This document shows positions 6,857 through 14,671 of a DNA stretch of 30,686 nt, piece after piece. The translations under genes were made by a program, and so were the position numbers. The DNA lies in contig CAYIBK010000011.1 in assembly GCA_964361645.1 (NCBI GenBank), positions 1 to 30,686 of the forward strand, in the 5' to 3' direction. The DNA comes from 2-01-FULL-39-33 sp964361645. Its GTDB lineage: Bacteria > Patescibacteriota > Patescibacteriia > 2-01-FULL-39-33. The notes beneath the pieces were generated by a model. It was not told where the DNA came from. It made no database searches and saw only the letters and a program-made list of their open reading frames with translations. Numbering within the stretch: position 1 is the first letter of the stretch; the number at the start of each line of letters is the position of its first letter.

Positions 6857-8050
6857 ATGTCTATACTCGATCAAGTTAGAAAAACTCAATTTCAGGACAA
6901 TATGGCTGGTTTTAATCCTATGGAAACCATCAATGTTTTGCTTTCACATTTAACCGATAAAGAAAAAGATGTCGTTAAGCGTAGATTTGGTTTACATTCA
7001 GATTCCAAACAAACCTTAGAAGAAATCGGCAAACATTATGGCATTACCAGAGAAAGAGTTAGGCAAATTGAGAATTTAAGCATTAGGAAGCTAAAAGAGC
7101 TTCAAGAGCTTAGAGAAGAGATTTTAACAGCCGAAAAGGTAACCTCCCAGCTTTTAGAGCAATACGGCGGAGTAATGGAAGAAGAATTTTTCTTGGAAAA
7201 TATCCTTAATTATTTGGATACCCGCGAAGGTAGTGAAAACGCTTTGTTATTTTTAGCCGATCATATTTTTTCTGATAATATCAACAAAGTTAAACAAGAT
7301 AAGGATTTCAACCATTTATGGAGAATTGGCACTGTTGATACCGACACTTTAAAAGAAGTTATTGCTGAAATAGTGGCTCAAATTGAAAATCATGGTAAGC
7401 CAATCATGCTTAAGGATCTATTGGACAATTTTAAAAACTCAGAATATTATTCTAAAAATAAAGAAAAGTTCTTATCAGCTACTACTTTTTTGGAAGCTAC
7501 CGAAGAGGATATTGATAAGGTTTTAGAAAGTTATTTAAGAGCTAGTCGCAGAGTTAAATCAAATCTTTTTGAGGAATGGGGCTTGATTTCTTGGGGCACT
7601 GTTCAACCAAAGAAAATAAATGATAAAATATACATAGTTTTGAAGAAATCAGGACAGCCCATGCATTTTGTAGATATTGCTAAATCTATCAATGAAACTA
7701 AATTTGATGAAAAAATAGCTTATCCGCCAACAGTTCATAATGAATTAATTTTGGATGATAAGTATGTTTTAGTCGGTCGTGGCATTTATGCTCTTAAAGA
7801 ATGGGGTTATGAGCCAGGCAATGTTTCTGAAGTCGTAGAACAATATCTAAAAAACAATAGTTCCAAAACCAAGGATGAAATAATTGATCATGTTTTAAGC
7901 AAGAGAAATGTCAAAAGATCAACTGTTTATTTATCTCTAATGAACAACGACAATATCCAAAAGACTAAAGATGGTAAGTATGCTTTTGTAGAAAATGACA
8001 ATTCCAATAAAATGGAAGAAGTAACAGAAGTATTAGTTGAAACTGAATAA
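6857..8050 (+). CDS. Sigma-70 region 4 / HARE-HTH fusion, transcription regulator
   Basis: 397 aa. Residues 29-82 are a clear sigma-70 region 4: L-T-D-K-E-K-D-V-V-K-R-R-F-G-L, then T-L-E-E-I-G and R-E-R-V-R-Q-I-E, the -35-binding helix-turn-helix. No region 2 or 3 precedes it, so it cannot open promoters as a normal sigma factor. Residues 254-315 (I-Y-I-V-L-K-K-S-G-Q-P-M-H-F-V-D-I-A, ending in G-R-G-I-Y-A-L) resemble the HARE-HTH / RNA polymerase delta winged helix, and 322-378 looks like a further winged helix. Fusions of this kind are known in bacteria; the exact job is not. It has a perfect promoter and may be abundant. Binding to RNA polymerase or -35 regions is likely. Confidence 0.8.
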   Translation: MSILDQVRKTQFQDNMAGFNPMETINVLLSHLTDKEKDVVKRRFGLHSDSKQTLEEIGKHYGITRERVRQIENLSIRKLKELQELREEILTAEKVTSQLLEQYGGVMEEEFFLENILNYLDTREGSENALLFLADHIFSDNINKVKQDKDFNHLWRIGTVDTDTLKEVIAEIVAQIENHGKPIMLKDLLDNFKNSEYYSKNKEKFLSATTFLEATEEDIDKVLESYLRASRRVKSNLFEEWGLISWGTVQPKKINDKIYIVLKKSGQPMHFVDIAKSINETKFDEKIAYPPTVHNELILDDKYVLVGRGIYALKEWGYEPGNVSEVVEQYLKNNSSKTKDEIIDHVLSKRNVKRSTVYLSLMNNDNIQKTKDGKYAFVENDNSNKMEEVTEVLVETE

Positions 8051-8081
8051 TAATTATAATAAATAATTTGGTTTCTGATTA

Positions 8082-8153
8082 TCTGCTAATTGAATACCTT
8101 CACAGGTGAAGATTGGCAGAAATTAGTGACTAAATCGCTACCAGGTTGGTGGC
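8082..8153 (+). promoter_or_regulatory. Structured leader before the 8185 gene
   Basis: TCTGCTAAT (8082-8090) pairs with ATTGGCAGA (8112-8120, one G-U pair), enclosing CTTCAC/GTGAAG (8098-8103, 8106-8111). A second hairpin pairs GCTACCA (8137-8143) with TGGTGGC (8147-8153). Both lie in the 134-base gap before a start codon; no known riboswitch matched by eye. Confidence 0.45.
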
Positions 8154-8184
8154 AGATTAGTAAAACTCAAAAGGTGACAACTTT

Positions 8185-9663
8185 ATGGGTATGAATGGTA
8201 TTGAAATAGAAATTGATTTTTTATCAATTTGGAATACAATTTTAGATTTTGGGTCTCAAGATCCAGTTACCATAGCAATACAGATGTTTTTGAGCGGTGG
8301 CTGGGTAATTTTTTTATTGCTTTTTATTTACGGTCTTTATACTGTTTGGCTGGATAATCGCCAAGGAAAATTTGCCGCCAAGTGGAAACATGTCTTACTA
8401 GCCATAGATATCCCCAAAAATAATATTCAAACTCCTAAAGCGGTGGAGAGTGTTTTTATTGCTTTAGCTGGTGCGCAAACTTCCGGCAATTTAATAGATA
8501 TTCACTGGAGAGGAAAAGTTCAGGAAAGTTTCTCGTTTGAAATTGTCAGCTTAGAGAGCTTTGTCCAATTTTTAGTTCGCACTCCCAAACATTTTAGGGA
8601 TTTAATAGAAGCCTCAATTTATGCTCAATACCCGGAAGCTGAAATAACGGAAGTCTCTGATTATGCCGAAACCTATAAGGATGTTAAATTCCCCAATGAG
8701 AAATATAATCTTTGGGGGACTGAATTTATATTAGTTAAGGATTATCCCTATCCTATTAGAACCTATTTAGATTTTGAACATAAATTATCAGGTGAATTAT
8801 TAGATCCCATGGCTGGACTACTGGAAATGCTGACTCGGGTTGGCCCAGGGGAACAGATTTGGCTGCAACTTGTTGTTACTCCGCAAAAACCAGGCTGGGG
8901 TGAAAAATCCAAGAAAATTTTAAAAGAAATGAAAGGCGAACCCTATACTCCGCCGGAGACTTTTGCCGATAAAGTGATCAAACCAGTTGGTTATTTGGGT
9001 GATTTAGTAGCAGCTGTAACTAGTGAGATGTTTGGGCCAAGTGAACCCGGCAGTAAAAAAGAAGAAGATCAGTGGAGAATGTTTAGAATATCTCCAGGAG
9101 AAAGATTAGTTTTTGAAAATATTCAAAAAAAATTATCTCAACATTCTTTCCAGGTGAAATTCCGTTTTGTTTATTTGGCCGAGAAAGAAGTTTTTAATAA
9201 GGGCAGGGGAGTAGCCTCGGTGGTGGCTGGTATTCAGCAATTTAATGCCGCCGATTCTAACGGCTTTAAGCCTGGTCCCAAAACAAAAACCGCGGCTGAT
9301 TATTTTAGAGTTAATAAACGCATCGCTGAAAGACAGAGAAGAATTCTAAAAAATTATATCAAGAGAGACAATTATCTTGGTGATGATGTTAAAAACATGT
9401 TTTTATGCAGTCAAGAACTAGCTTCATTGTGGCATTTCCCAGTTATGAGTGTTAAAGCACCAACATTAGAAAAGATCGGTTCTAAACGAGCTGTTCCGCC
9501 ATCGCGTTTGCCTTATGAAAGTCGCCTTGTCCCTTCAGTTGCGGCTCCTCAAAAATCAACTCCAATTGCAGAATTTTCATCATCTAGAGTTTCAGAAATT
9601 AAATCCGCATTGCCTAACGCTAGACCAGAGCCCAAACCACCATCTAATTTACCCACAGTTTAG
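8185..9663 (+). CDS. Membrane-anchored protein partnered with VirD4-like ATPase
   Basis: 492 aa. An N-terminal membrane helix lies at about residues 36-55 (F-L-S-G-G-W-V-I-F-L-L-L-F), followed by a large soluble part without a motif I can name, including an L-I-E-A-S-I-Y-A-Q-Y-P-E-A-E-I segment at about 140-155 and a proline-rich, low-complexity C-terminus (P-E-P-K-P-P). AGGTGA seven bases before the ATG supports this start. The gene sits directly before a miniprotein and a VirD4-like ATPase, so it is probably the membrane partner or anchor of that ATPase, as in conjugation-like or DNA/protein pumping systems. The pairing is an inference from order and spacing. No relaxase or pilus genes are in the window. 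Confidence 0.75.
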   Translation: MGMNGIEIEIDFLSIWNTILDFGSQDPVTIAIQMFLSGGWVIFLLLFIYGLYTVWLDNRQGKFAAKWKHVLLAIDIPKNNIQTPKAVESVFIALAGAQTSGNLIDIHWRGKVQESFSFEIVSLESFVQFLVRTPKHFRDLIEASIYAQYPEAEITEVSDYAETYKDVKFPNEKYNLWGTEFILVKDYPYPIRTYLDFEHKLSGELLDPMAGLLEMLTRVGPGEQIWLQLVVTPQKPGWGEKSKKILKEMKGEPYTPPETFADKVIKPVGYLGDLVAAVTSEMFGPSEPGSKKEEDQWRMFRISPGERLVFENIQKKLSQHSFQVKFRFVYLAEKEVFNKGRGVASVVAGIQQFNAADSNGFKPGPKTKTAADYFRVNKRIAERQRRILKNYIKRDNYLGDDVKNMFLCSQELASLWHFPVMSVKAPTLEKIGSKRAVPPSRLPYESRLVPSVAAPQKSTPIAEFSSSRVSEIKSALPNARPEPKPPSNLPTV

Positions 9664-9677
9664 ATCAAAAAAACAAA

Positions 9678-9905
9678 ATGAAAGAAATTTACTACGGAAT
9701 AAAGAATAAGAATATTTATTTAATGTTAGTTATAAGCATAATTTTAATGTTCTTAGGAATTTTTATATTTTTATTATATGAACAAAATATTGGTCTTTTA
9801 TTCACAGGTATTTTTGGAGGTATTATAATTACTTTAATACAAATTTTGGAAAATGGAATAGTGAATAATTTAAAATTTAATTTAAAAGATAGAATTAGAA
9901 AATAA
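9678..9905 (+). CDS. Two-helix membrane miniprotein
   Basis: 75 aa with two hydrophobic segments, about residues 13-34 and 38-57, separated by Y-E-Q-N-I-G, and a basic C-terminus (K-D-R-I-R-K). Preceded by a weak purine stretch. It lies 14 bases after the membrane-protein gene and 5 before the VirD4-like ATPase, so it belongs to the same operon and may be a small subunit or holin-like accessory of that complex. No family recognised. Its AT content is higher than that of its neighbours, which suits a hydrophobic miniprotein. Confidence 0.7.
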   Translation: MKEIYYGIKNKNIYLMLVISIILMFLGIFIFLLYEQNIGLLFTGIFGGIIITLIQILENGIVNNLKFNLKDRIRK

Positions 9906-9910
9906 ACAAA

Positions 9911-11602
9911 ATGGATCCAAATTTAAACGAAATAACTTTATTTGGCGAAACTAATTTTCGCAACCAAAAGAAACGCTTTGGCATCAAACGAGATGACCGC
10001 CGCCGTCATGTTTATATTATTGGTAAAACCGGCATGGGTAAGACTACTCTTTTAGAGAATATGATAATTTCCGATATCATTCATGGTGATGGCTGTTGCT
10101 ATGTTGATCCTCATGGTGATACGGCCGAAAAAATATTAGATTTTGTACCCCCCAATAGAATCAACGATGTTATTTATTTCAATCCCGCCGATACGGAATT
10201 TCCCATTGCCTTTAATATTTTGGAAGCAGTGGATGAGAAAAGCAAGCATTTGATTGCCTCAGGTCTAGTGGGTGTTTTCAAAAAGCAATTTGCCGATAGT
10301 TGGGGACCAAGATTGGAATATATTTTACGTAATGCCATCTTAGCCCTATTGGATTACCCTGGTAGCACGCTACTAGGTATTATGAGAATTTTAGTGGACA
10401 AGGCTTATCGTGAAAAGGTGGTGGAAAATATAACCGATCCGGTGGTTAAATCTTTTTGGGTAAATGAATACACCAAATGGAATGATCGAACACTCCAAGA
10501 AGTTATTTCTCCGATACAAAATAAAGTTGGCCAGTTTTTATCTAATTTCTTGATTAGAAATGTGGTGGGCCAAGTTAAATCAACTTTTGATCTGCGCGAA
10601 GTGATAGATGGCAATAAGATACTTATTCTAAATCTGTCCAAGGGCAGAATTGGTGAAGACACTATGCAACTACTGGGTTCGATGATTGTGACCAAGCTTT
10701 ATTTAGCGGCTATGAGTCGGGTGGATATTCTGGAAAAAGACAGAAAAGATTTTTATCTTTATGTTGATGAATTTCAGAATTTTGCCACCGATAGTTTTGC
10801 TGATATTTTATCAGAAGCCAGAAAGTATAGGCTTAATCTAACTATGGCTCACCAATTTATAGAACAATTGCCAGAAAATGTTTCAGCGGCTGTTTTTGGT
10901 AATGTGGGAACTTTGCTTTGTTTTAGAGTTGGAGCAGCCGATGCTGAAACATTAGTTAAAGAATTTACCCCCACATTTTTAGAAGAGGATCTGGTAAATT
11001 TGCCAGCCTTTTGTATTTATTTAAAATTAATGATTGATGGTGTTTCTTCCGATCCTTTTTCGGCTAACACCCTGCCGCCTTTGTTTGATGAATATAGATC
11101 AAATAGCACTGAAAGAGTTATTAAAGTTTCCAGAGAAAGGTATGCTAATGATCGAAAATCTATCGAAGATAAAATAAATCGTTGGAGCGGTATGGATTTA
11201 AGTCAGAAAATGGTAGCCACCAGCGAAGGCCGGATTGATTTTGAATCAGAAAAAGACAAGTATAATAAAAGATCAATGGAGTATAAGACAGAAAAACCAA
11301 AACCAAAAATTGAGTCAAAAACAATTAATAAAAAACCAGAAGAAAAATATGTAGTCGATTGTTTTTCTTGCGGAAAATCAACAGAAATAAATTTTTTCCC
11401 CGATGGCAAGCGTCCTGTTTTCTGCAAAGATTGCTTGGCTAAAAACCGTAAAGAAAAGCAAGCCCAAAAAGATCTGGCTCCCAAAACTAGTGTTGAAAAA
11501 AATGAATTTAAATCACCCTCCAAACCAGAGGAAAAAATTCAGACTATCAGCTTATCCGATCTTAATAAGAAATCAACATCATCTAGTCATCAGCCAAAAT
11601 AG
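9911..11602 (+). CDS. VirD4/TraG-type P-loop ATPase with C-terminal zinc ribbon
   Basis: 563 aa. Walker A G-K-T-G-M-G-K-T is at 38-45, Y-V-D-P-H-G-D at 64-70, and Walker B F-Y-L-Y-V-D-E-F at 281-288, with a downstream M-A-H-Q-F segment (312-316) as in the coupling-protein/HerA-FtsK branch. The usual N-terminal membrane helices are missing; the gene 1.7 kb upstream encodes a membrane-anchored partner that may supply them. After about residue 400 comes a charged linker and a zinc ribbon with cysteines 484, 487, 505 and 508 (C-F-S-C-G and C-K-D-C), an addition common in Patescibacteria. Likely role: pumping DNA or protein across the envelope. The next gene starts five bases after the stop. Confidence 0.88.
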   Translation: MDPNLNEITLFGETNFRNQKKRFGIKRDDRRRHVYIIGKTGMGKTTLLENMIISDIIHGDGCCYVDPHGDTAEKILDFVPPNRINDVIYFNPADTEFPIAFNILEAVDEKSKHLIASGLVGVFKKQFADSWGPRLEYILRNAILALLDYPGSTLLGIMRILVDKAYREKVVENITDPVVKSFWVNEYTKWNDRTLQEVISPIQNKVGQFLSNFLIRNVVGQVKSTFDLREVIDGNKILILNLSKGRIGEDTMQLLGSMIVTKLYLAAMSRVDILEKDRKDFYLYVDEFQNFATDSFADILSEARKYRLNLTMAHQFIEQLPENVSAAVFGNVGTLLCFRVGAADAETLVKEFTPTFLEEDLVNLPAFCIYLKLMIDGVSSDPFSANTLPPLFDEYRSNSTERVIKVSRERYANDRKSIEDKINRWSGMDLSQKMVATSEGRIDFESEKDKYNKRSMEYKTEKPKPKIESKTINKKPEEKYVVDCFSCGKSTEINFFPDGKRPVFCKDCLAKNRKEKQAQKDLAPKTSVEKNEFKSPSKPEEKIQTISLSDLNKKSTSSSHQPK

Positions 11603-11607
11603 ATTAT

Positions 11608-12156
11608 ATGTGGGAGCTAATAATTAAATCATTTTATTTTGCCCTACCGGCCTACCTCTCTAATATGTCGCCGGTAATTTTTGATAAGCTAAAAATTTTT
11701 AAATTTTTAGCTCGGCCCATTGATGGTGGAAAAAAAATGGGTTCGGAATTTGTTTTTGGCTCTTCTAAAACTTGGCGGGGGTTATTTTCTGGTACGATTT
11801 TCGGTTTGGCAGTGGCTGGGATTCAAGCCCTGCTTTATGATTATGAATTTTTCCATAATTTATCTATGATCAACTATCAGTCAAATTTTATTATTTTTGG
11901 CTTGTTAGCCGGCTTAGGGGCAATTTTAGGAGACTTGGTAAAAAGTTTTTTCAAACGCCGGTTGGGTATAAAAAGTGGCCAGAGCTGGCCCATATTTGAT
12001 CAATTGGATTTTATAGCTGGTTTTTTATTTTTTACTTATTATTTTAGCACTCCTTCGATCAATATTATAATCACCACTTGTTTAATAACTTTAATACTTC
12101 ACCCCCTAACCAATTTAATTTCTTATTGGCTTGGTTTTAAGAAAGTTTGGTGGTGA
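11608..12156 (+). CDS. CDP-archaeol synthase (CarS/DUF46)-like lipid enzyme
   Basis: 182 aa, about five membrane helices. It carries the CdsA/CarS-type signature: G-S-S-K-T-W-R-G at 51-58 and G-D-L-V-K-S-F-F-K-R-R (about 108-118) followed by W-P-I-F-D-Q-L-D (127-134). CarS transfers CMP from CTP to an isoprenoid-ether lipid phosphate in archaea; bacterial relatives are of less certain substrate and may activate phosphatidate or another lipid phosphate. It starts five bases after the ATPase gene, so it is in that operon, and a diacylglycerol-kinase-like gene follows, which supports lipid metabolism. Family assignment is firm; substrate is not. Confidence 0.8.
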   Translation: MWELIIKSFYFALPAYLSNMSPVIFDKLKIFKFLARPIDGGKKMGSEFVFGSSKTWRGLFSGTIFGLAVAGIQALLYDYEFFHNLSMINYQSNFIIFGLLAGLGAILGDLVKSFFKRRLGIKSGQSWPIFDQLDFIAGFLFFTYYFSTPSINIIITTCLITLILHPLTNLISYWLGFKKVWW

Positions 12157-12166
12157 GTCTTTATGC

Positions 12167-12188
12167 TACTTTTGGGTCGCCAAAAGTA
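12167..12188 (+). repeat. Perfect hairpin after the CarS-like gene
   Basis: TACTTTTGG (12167-12175), GTCG loop, CCAAAAGTA (12180-12188). It lies 11 bases past the stop but lacks a T tail, so it is at best an atypical terminator or a processing stop. Confidence 0.6.
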
Positions 12189-12223
12189 CCACAAAAACTC
12201 ACGACGTGAACAAATTTATGGTC

Positions 12224-12360
12224 AAAACAGAATTTCGTCTTCATTAATTTCTGAACTCATAATTTTCTATTCTTTTAGATAAGTCGAAAATTATTCAGAC
12301 AGCAGAAATTTTTTCTCGTAAAACACTCGAAAAACGTTCGACTTTCATTCTGTTTTTTCC
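12224..12360 (+). other. Structured intergenic region, possible small RNA
   Basis: AAAACAGAAT (12224-12233) pairs with ATTCTGTTTT (12347-12356), and inside it AAGTCGAA (12281-12288) pairs with TTCGACTT (12337-12344). The 3' arm ends in a run of Ts, like a transcript end. No open frame of note lies here. The rest of the 299-base gap (12361-12455) is AT-rich, with ATTAGAAATT-like phrases before the next start. Confidence 0.35.
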
Positions 12361-12455
12361 TTAAATTTTTCAGTGTCGTCTATTTATTAATACATTTATA
12401 AATTAATTAATTGTTTAGAAATTAGAAATTGAAAATTAGAAATTAATAAAAATAT

Positions 12456-13340
12456 ATGCCTAGGGCTTTAATTATATTTAATCCGACAGCTGGATTGAAA
12501 AGTAAAATTGATGTGGAGGGGATAGTTAGAGATAGGCTAAGTGGCCTAGATTATAAAGTAGATTTGTTTTATCTTAATAATCGCTTTGAAGATGAGATTA
12601 GAGATTTTAATTTTTCGGATATTGATTTGGTAGTGGCAGTAGGAGGTGATGGCACAGTCAAGGTAGCTACCAGAACTATTATCGAAAATAAATTAAAAAT
12701 ACCACTAGCTATAATCCCTTACGGTTCTGCCAATGTTATTGCTATGTCTGCTGGTATACCAACCAATATTAGAAATGCTCTCAAATTAATTGAAAAATCC
12801 AACAAAACCATAGCGATTGATGTCGGTTTGGTGAATAAAAAACATTATTTTTTAGTTGGTCTTTCGATTGGCTATATATCTAAAGTGGTTATCGGTGCTA
12901 GCCATCATCTAAAAAATAAATTTGGTTTTTTGGGTTATTTATTGGTTTTTATTTTCCATAAAATAAAAATTAAAAAATTAAAGTTTGAAATAAAAACTAG
13001 AAATAGGAATTTTTGGGTAAGAGGTAATAGTTTAATTGTTTTCAATACTCTTAATTATTATGGTTTAAAAATAAAAAAGCCCATCAATTTTTCTGATGGC
13101 GTTTTTAATTTATATGTCTTTACCAATAAGACATTTATTTCACTACTGGAAGCCTTTGCTCTAATGCTTTTTTATCATCGGCCCCCCAGGTATGTTCTGG
13201 CTTTGGATAATAGTTATTTTAAGATAATTTTAAAAAATCCCAGCAACTCTTGCCAAATTGACGGTGATTATGTAAAATTGCCAAGAATTATAGAGGTAGA
13301 ATTACTACCCAAAACTCTTGAGATAATAATTGGCAAATGA
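12456..13340 (+). CDS. Diacylglycerol kinase / YegS-like lipid kinase
   Basis: 294 aa of the DAGK catalytic family, which phosphorylates diacylglycerol or related lipids with ATP. The start I-I-F-N-P-T-A-G (6-13) is the first nucleotide-binding strand, G-G-D-G-T-V (63-68) the conserved catalytic loop, and I-P-Y-G-S-A-N-V (87-94) replaces the commoner P-L-G-T-A-N-D. The C-terminal beta-sandwich ends with S-C-Q-I-D-G-D (248-254), the expected D-G motif. It is cytosolic and membrane-associated in the family. Next to a CDP-lipid synthase-like gene it suggests recycling of lipid intermediates. NAD kinase also has a GGDGT motif, but the C-terminal D-G-D and the N-terminus fit the lipid kinases. Confidence 0.88.
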   Translation: MPRALIIFNPTAGLKSKIDVEGIVRDRLSGLDYKVDLFYLNNRFEDEIRDFNFSDIDLVVAVGGDGTVKVATRTIIENKLKIPLAIIPYGSANVIAMSAGIPTNIRNALKLIEKSNKTIAIDVGLVNKKHYFLVGLSIGYISKVVIGASHHLKNKFGFLGYLLVFIFHKIKIKKLKFEIKTRNRNFWVRGNSLIVFNTLNYYGLKIKKPINFSDGVFNLYVFTNKTFISLLEAFALMLFYHRPPRYVLALDNSYFKIILKNPSNSCQIDGDYVKLPRIIEVELLPKTLEIIIGK

Positions 13341-13353
13341 AGTAATGGGAAAT

Positions 13354-14427
13354 ATGAAGAAAAAAGTGGTGGTGGGCATGTCGGGCGGCGTCGATTCGGC
13401 GGTCGCTGCCGCTTTGTTATTAAAACAAGGTTATGAAGTAGTTGGTGTTTTTATGCAATTTTGGTTTCCCCAAGGCGTCAGTTATGGTGAAAACAGATGC
13501 TGTTCTTTAGAATCTTTTAATTTAGCTAAAGAAGTGGCTGATAGTTTGGGTATAAAAATATATAAGCTTAATGTGGGAGCTGAATTCAAAGCAAAAATAG
13601 TTGATGAATTTTTAAGTGATTACGCCAATTATAAAACGCCCAACCCTTGCATCTCCTGCAATAAATTTATAAAATTTGATTTGTTTCTTAAAAAAGCCCT
13701 GACTATTTTTGAAGCCGATTTTATCGCTACCGGCCACTACGCACAAAACGCAAAACGCAAAACGCAAAACGCAAAATTTTCTTATCATCTTTTACGAGCC
13801 AAAGATAAAAATAAAGATCAGACTTATTTTTTATATAATTTGAAACAAGCACAATTAAAGCACGTCTTGTTTCCCTTGGGTAAATATAATAAGGACCAAG
13901 TCAGAAAATTGGCTAAGAAATTTAATTTATCCGTTCATTCCAAAAAAGATAGCCAAGAAATATGTTTTGTGGGTTCTAGCCATTATGATTTTTTAAAAAA
14001 CTATTTAAAATTAAAACCAGGGGAGATTGTTGATGAAGATGGCAAAAAACTGGGCCAGCATAAGGGTTTGCCGCTATATACCATCGGACAAAGAAGCGGT
14101 ATTGGCTTATCTGGCGGTCCTTGGTATGTGGTTAAATTAGACAAGGTAAATAATAAATTGGTGGTGACCAAAGAACAATCTAAATCAGCAATATTTTCTA
14201 AAATTCTTTCTTGCCATAAAATAAATTGGGTTATGAGCCAACCGAAGTTACCTGCCAAATGCCAAGCGCAGATCAGGTACCGTGGCCAAGCGGAAAAATG
14301 CCTTCTTAAAAAGAGCGGCCGTTTCCTCAAAGTAGAATTTGCCAAATCGCAACGGGCTATAGCTCCCGGGCAATCAGTGGTTTTTTATAAGAATAATCAA
14401 GTTTTGGGCGGGGGAGTGATAAGGTAA
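13354..14427 (+). CDS. mnmA: tRNA-specific 2-thiouridylase MnmA
   Basis: Thiolates U34 of tRNA-Lys, -Glu and -Gln, using ATP to adenylate the uridine and a persulfide relay. The PP-loop G-M-S-G-G-V-D-S is at 8-15, the first catalytic cysteine is Cys99 in N-P-C-I-S-C-N, and the second is Cys204 in E-I-C-F-V. The C-terminal beta-barrel is complete; 357 aa is a normal length. I chose the ATG at 13354, which gives the canonical M-K-K-K-V-V-V-G-M-S-G-G start; a TTG at 13330 and an ATG at 13345 would only add residues. The start is 13 bases after the lipid kinase stop. A 7-bp tandem repeat codes an extra loop near residues 130-141. Confidence 0.95.
   Translation: MKKKVVVGMSGGVDSAVAAALLLKQGYEVVGVFMQFWFPQGVSYGENRCCSLESFNLAKEVADSLGIKIYKLNVGAEFKAKIVDEFLSDYANYKTPNPCISCNKFIKFDLFLKKALTIFEADFIATGHYAQNAKRKTQNAKFSYHLLRAKDKNKDQTYFLYNLKQAQLKHVLFPLGKYNKDQVRKLAKKFNLSVHSKKDSQEICFVGSSHYDFLKNYLKLKPGEIVDEDGKKLGQHKGLPLYTIGQRSGIGLSGGPWYVVKLDKVNNKLVVTKEQSKSAIFSKILSCHKINWVMSQPKLPAKCQAQIRYRGQAEKCLLKKSGRFLKVEFAKSQRAIAPGQSVVFYKNNQVLGGGVIR
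13744..13776 (+). repeat. Heptanucleotide tandem repeat inside mnmA
   Basis: Four perfect copies of CAAAACG at 13744-13771, then a partial fifth copy CAAAA. It encodes Q-N-A-K-R-K-T-Q-N-A-K between the conserved G-H-Y-A and the Y-H-L-L-R strand. Because 7 is not a multiple of 3, loss or gain of one unit would shift the frame. Confidence 0.9.
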
Positions 14428-14461
14428 AATATTTTTTATTATTTTGAGTATTTTTTCATAT

Positions 14462-14577
14462 GTCATTGCGAGGGAATGTAATGACCGAAGCAATCTGACA
14501 CGAAGTGTCATCCCGAACAAAGTGAGGGATCCCTTGGTTTTATTACCATGGGATTGCTTCACTTCGTTCGCAATGAC
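14462..14577. repeat. Composite dispersed repeat: family A enclosing half of family B
   Basis: The outer ends GTCATTGCGAG and GCAATGAC, with internal CGAAGCAATC and GGATTGCTTC, are family A. Its centre holds GTCATCCCGA...GGGATCCC (14507-14533), the left part of family B. It lies 34 bases after mnmA; no better terminator was seen for that gene. Confidence 0.85.
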
Positions 14578-14588
14578 AATAGAGAGAG

Positions 14589-14617
14589 TTGACATTTTTA
14601 CCATTATTTATTAAACT
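14589..14617 (+). promoter_or_regulatory. Promoter of the 14672-16044 operon
   Basis: TTGACA (14589-14594), 17-bp spacer, TAAACT (14612-14617); about 55 bases before the first ATG. Confidence 0.7.
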
Positions 14618-14671
14618 AATAAGTCAGTTAGTTCTTTACAAACAAACAACCAGCCAGCAAGGAGATATCAA

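Noticed and set aside
6857..8050. Ordinary alternative sigma factor
   Set aside because: Region 2, needed for -10 melting and core binding, is absent; only region 4 is present.
12456..13340. NAD kinase
   Set aside because: GGDGT is shared, but the N-terminal F-N-P-T-A-G and C-terminal I-D-G-D fit the lipid kinase family.
13330..13353. TTG start for mnmA overlapping the lipid kinase
   Set aside because: Adds eight residues not typical of MnmA; the ATG at 13354 gives the canonical N-terminus.
14374..14604. Minus-strand open frame after mnmA
   Set aside because: Translates the composite repeat (S-H-G-N-K-type text seen in every copy) and overlaps the mnmA end.
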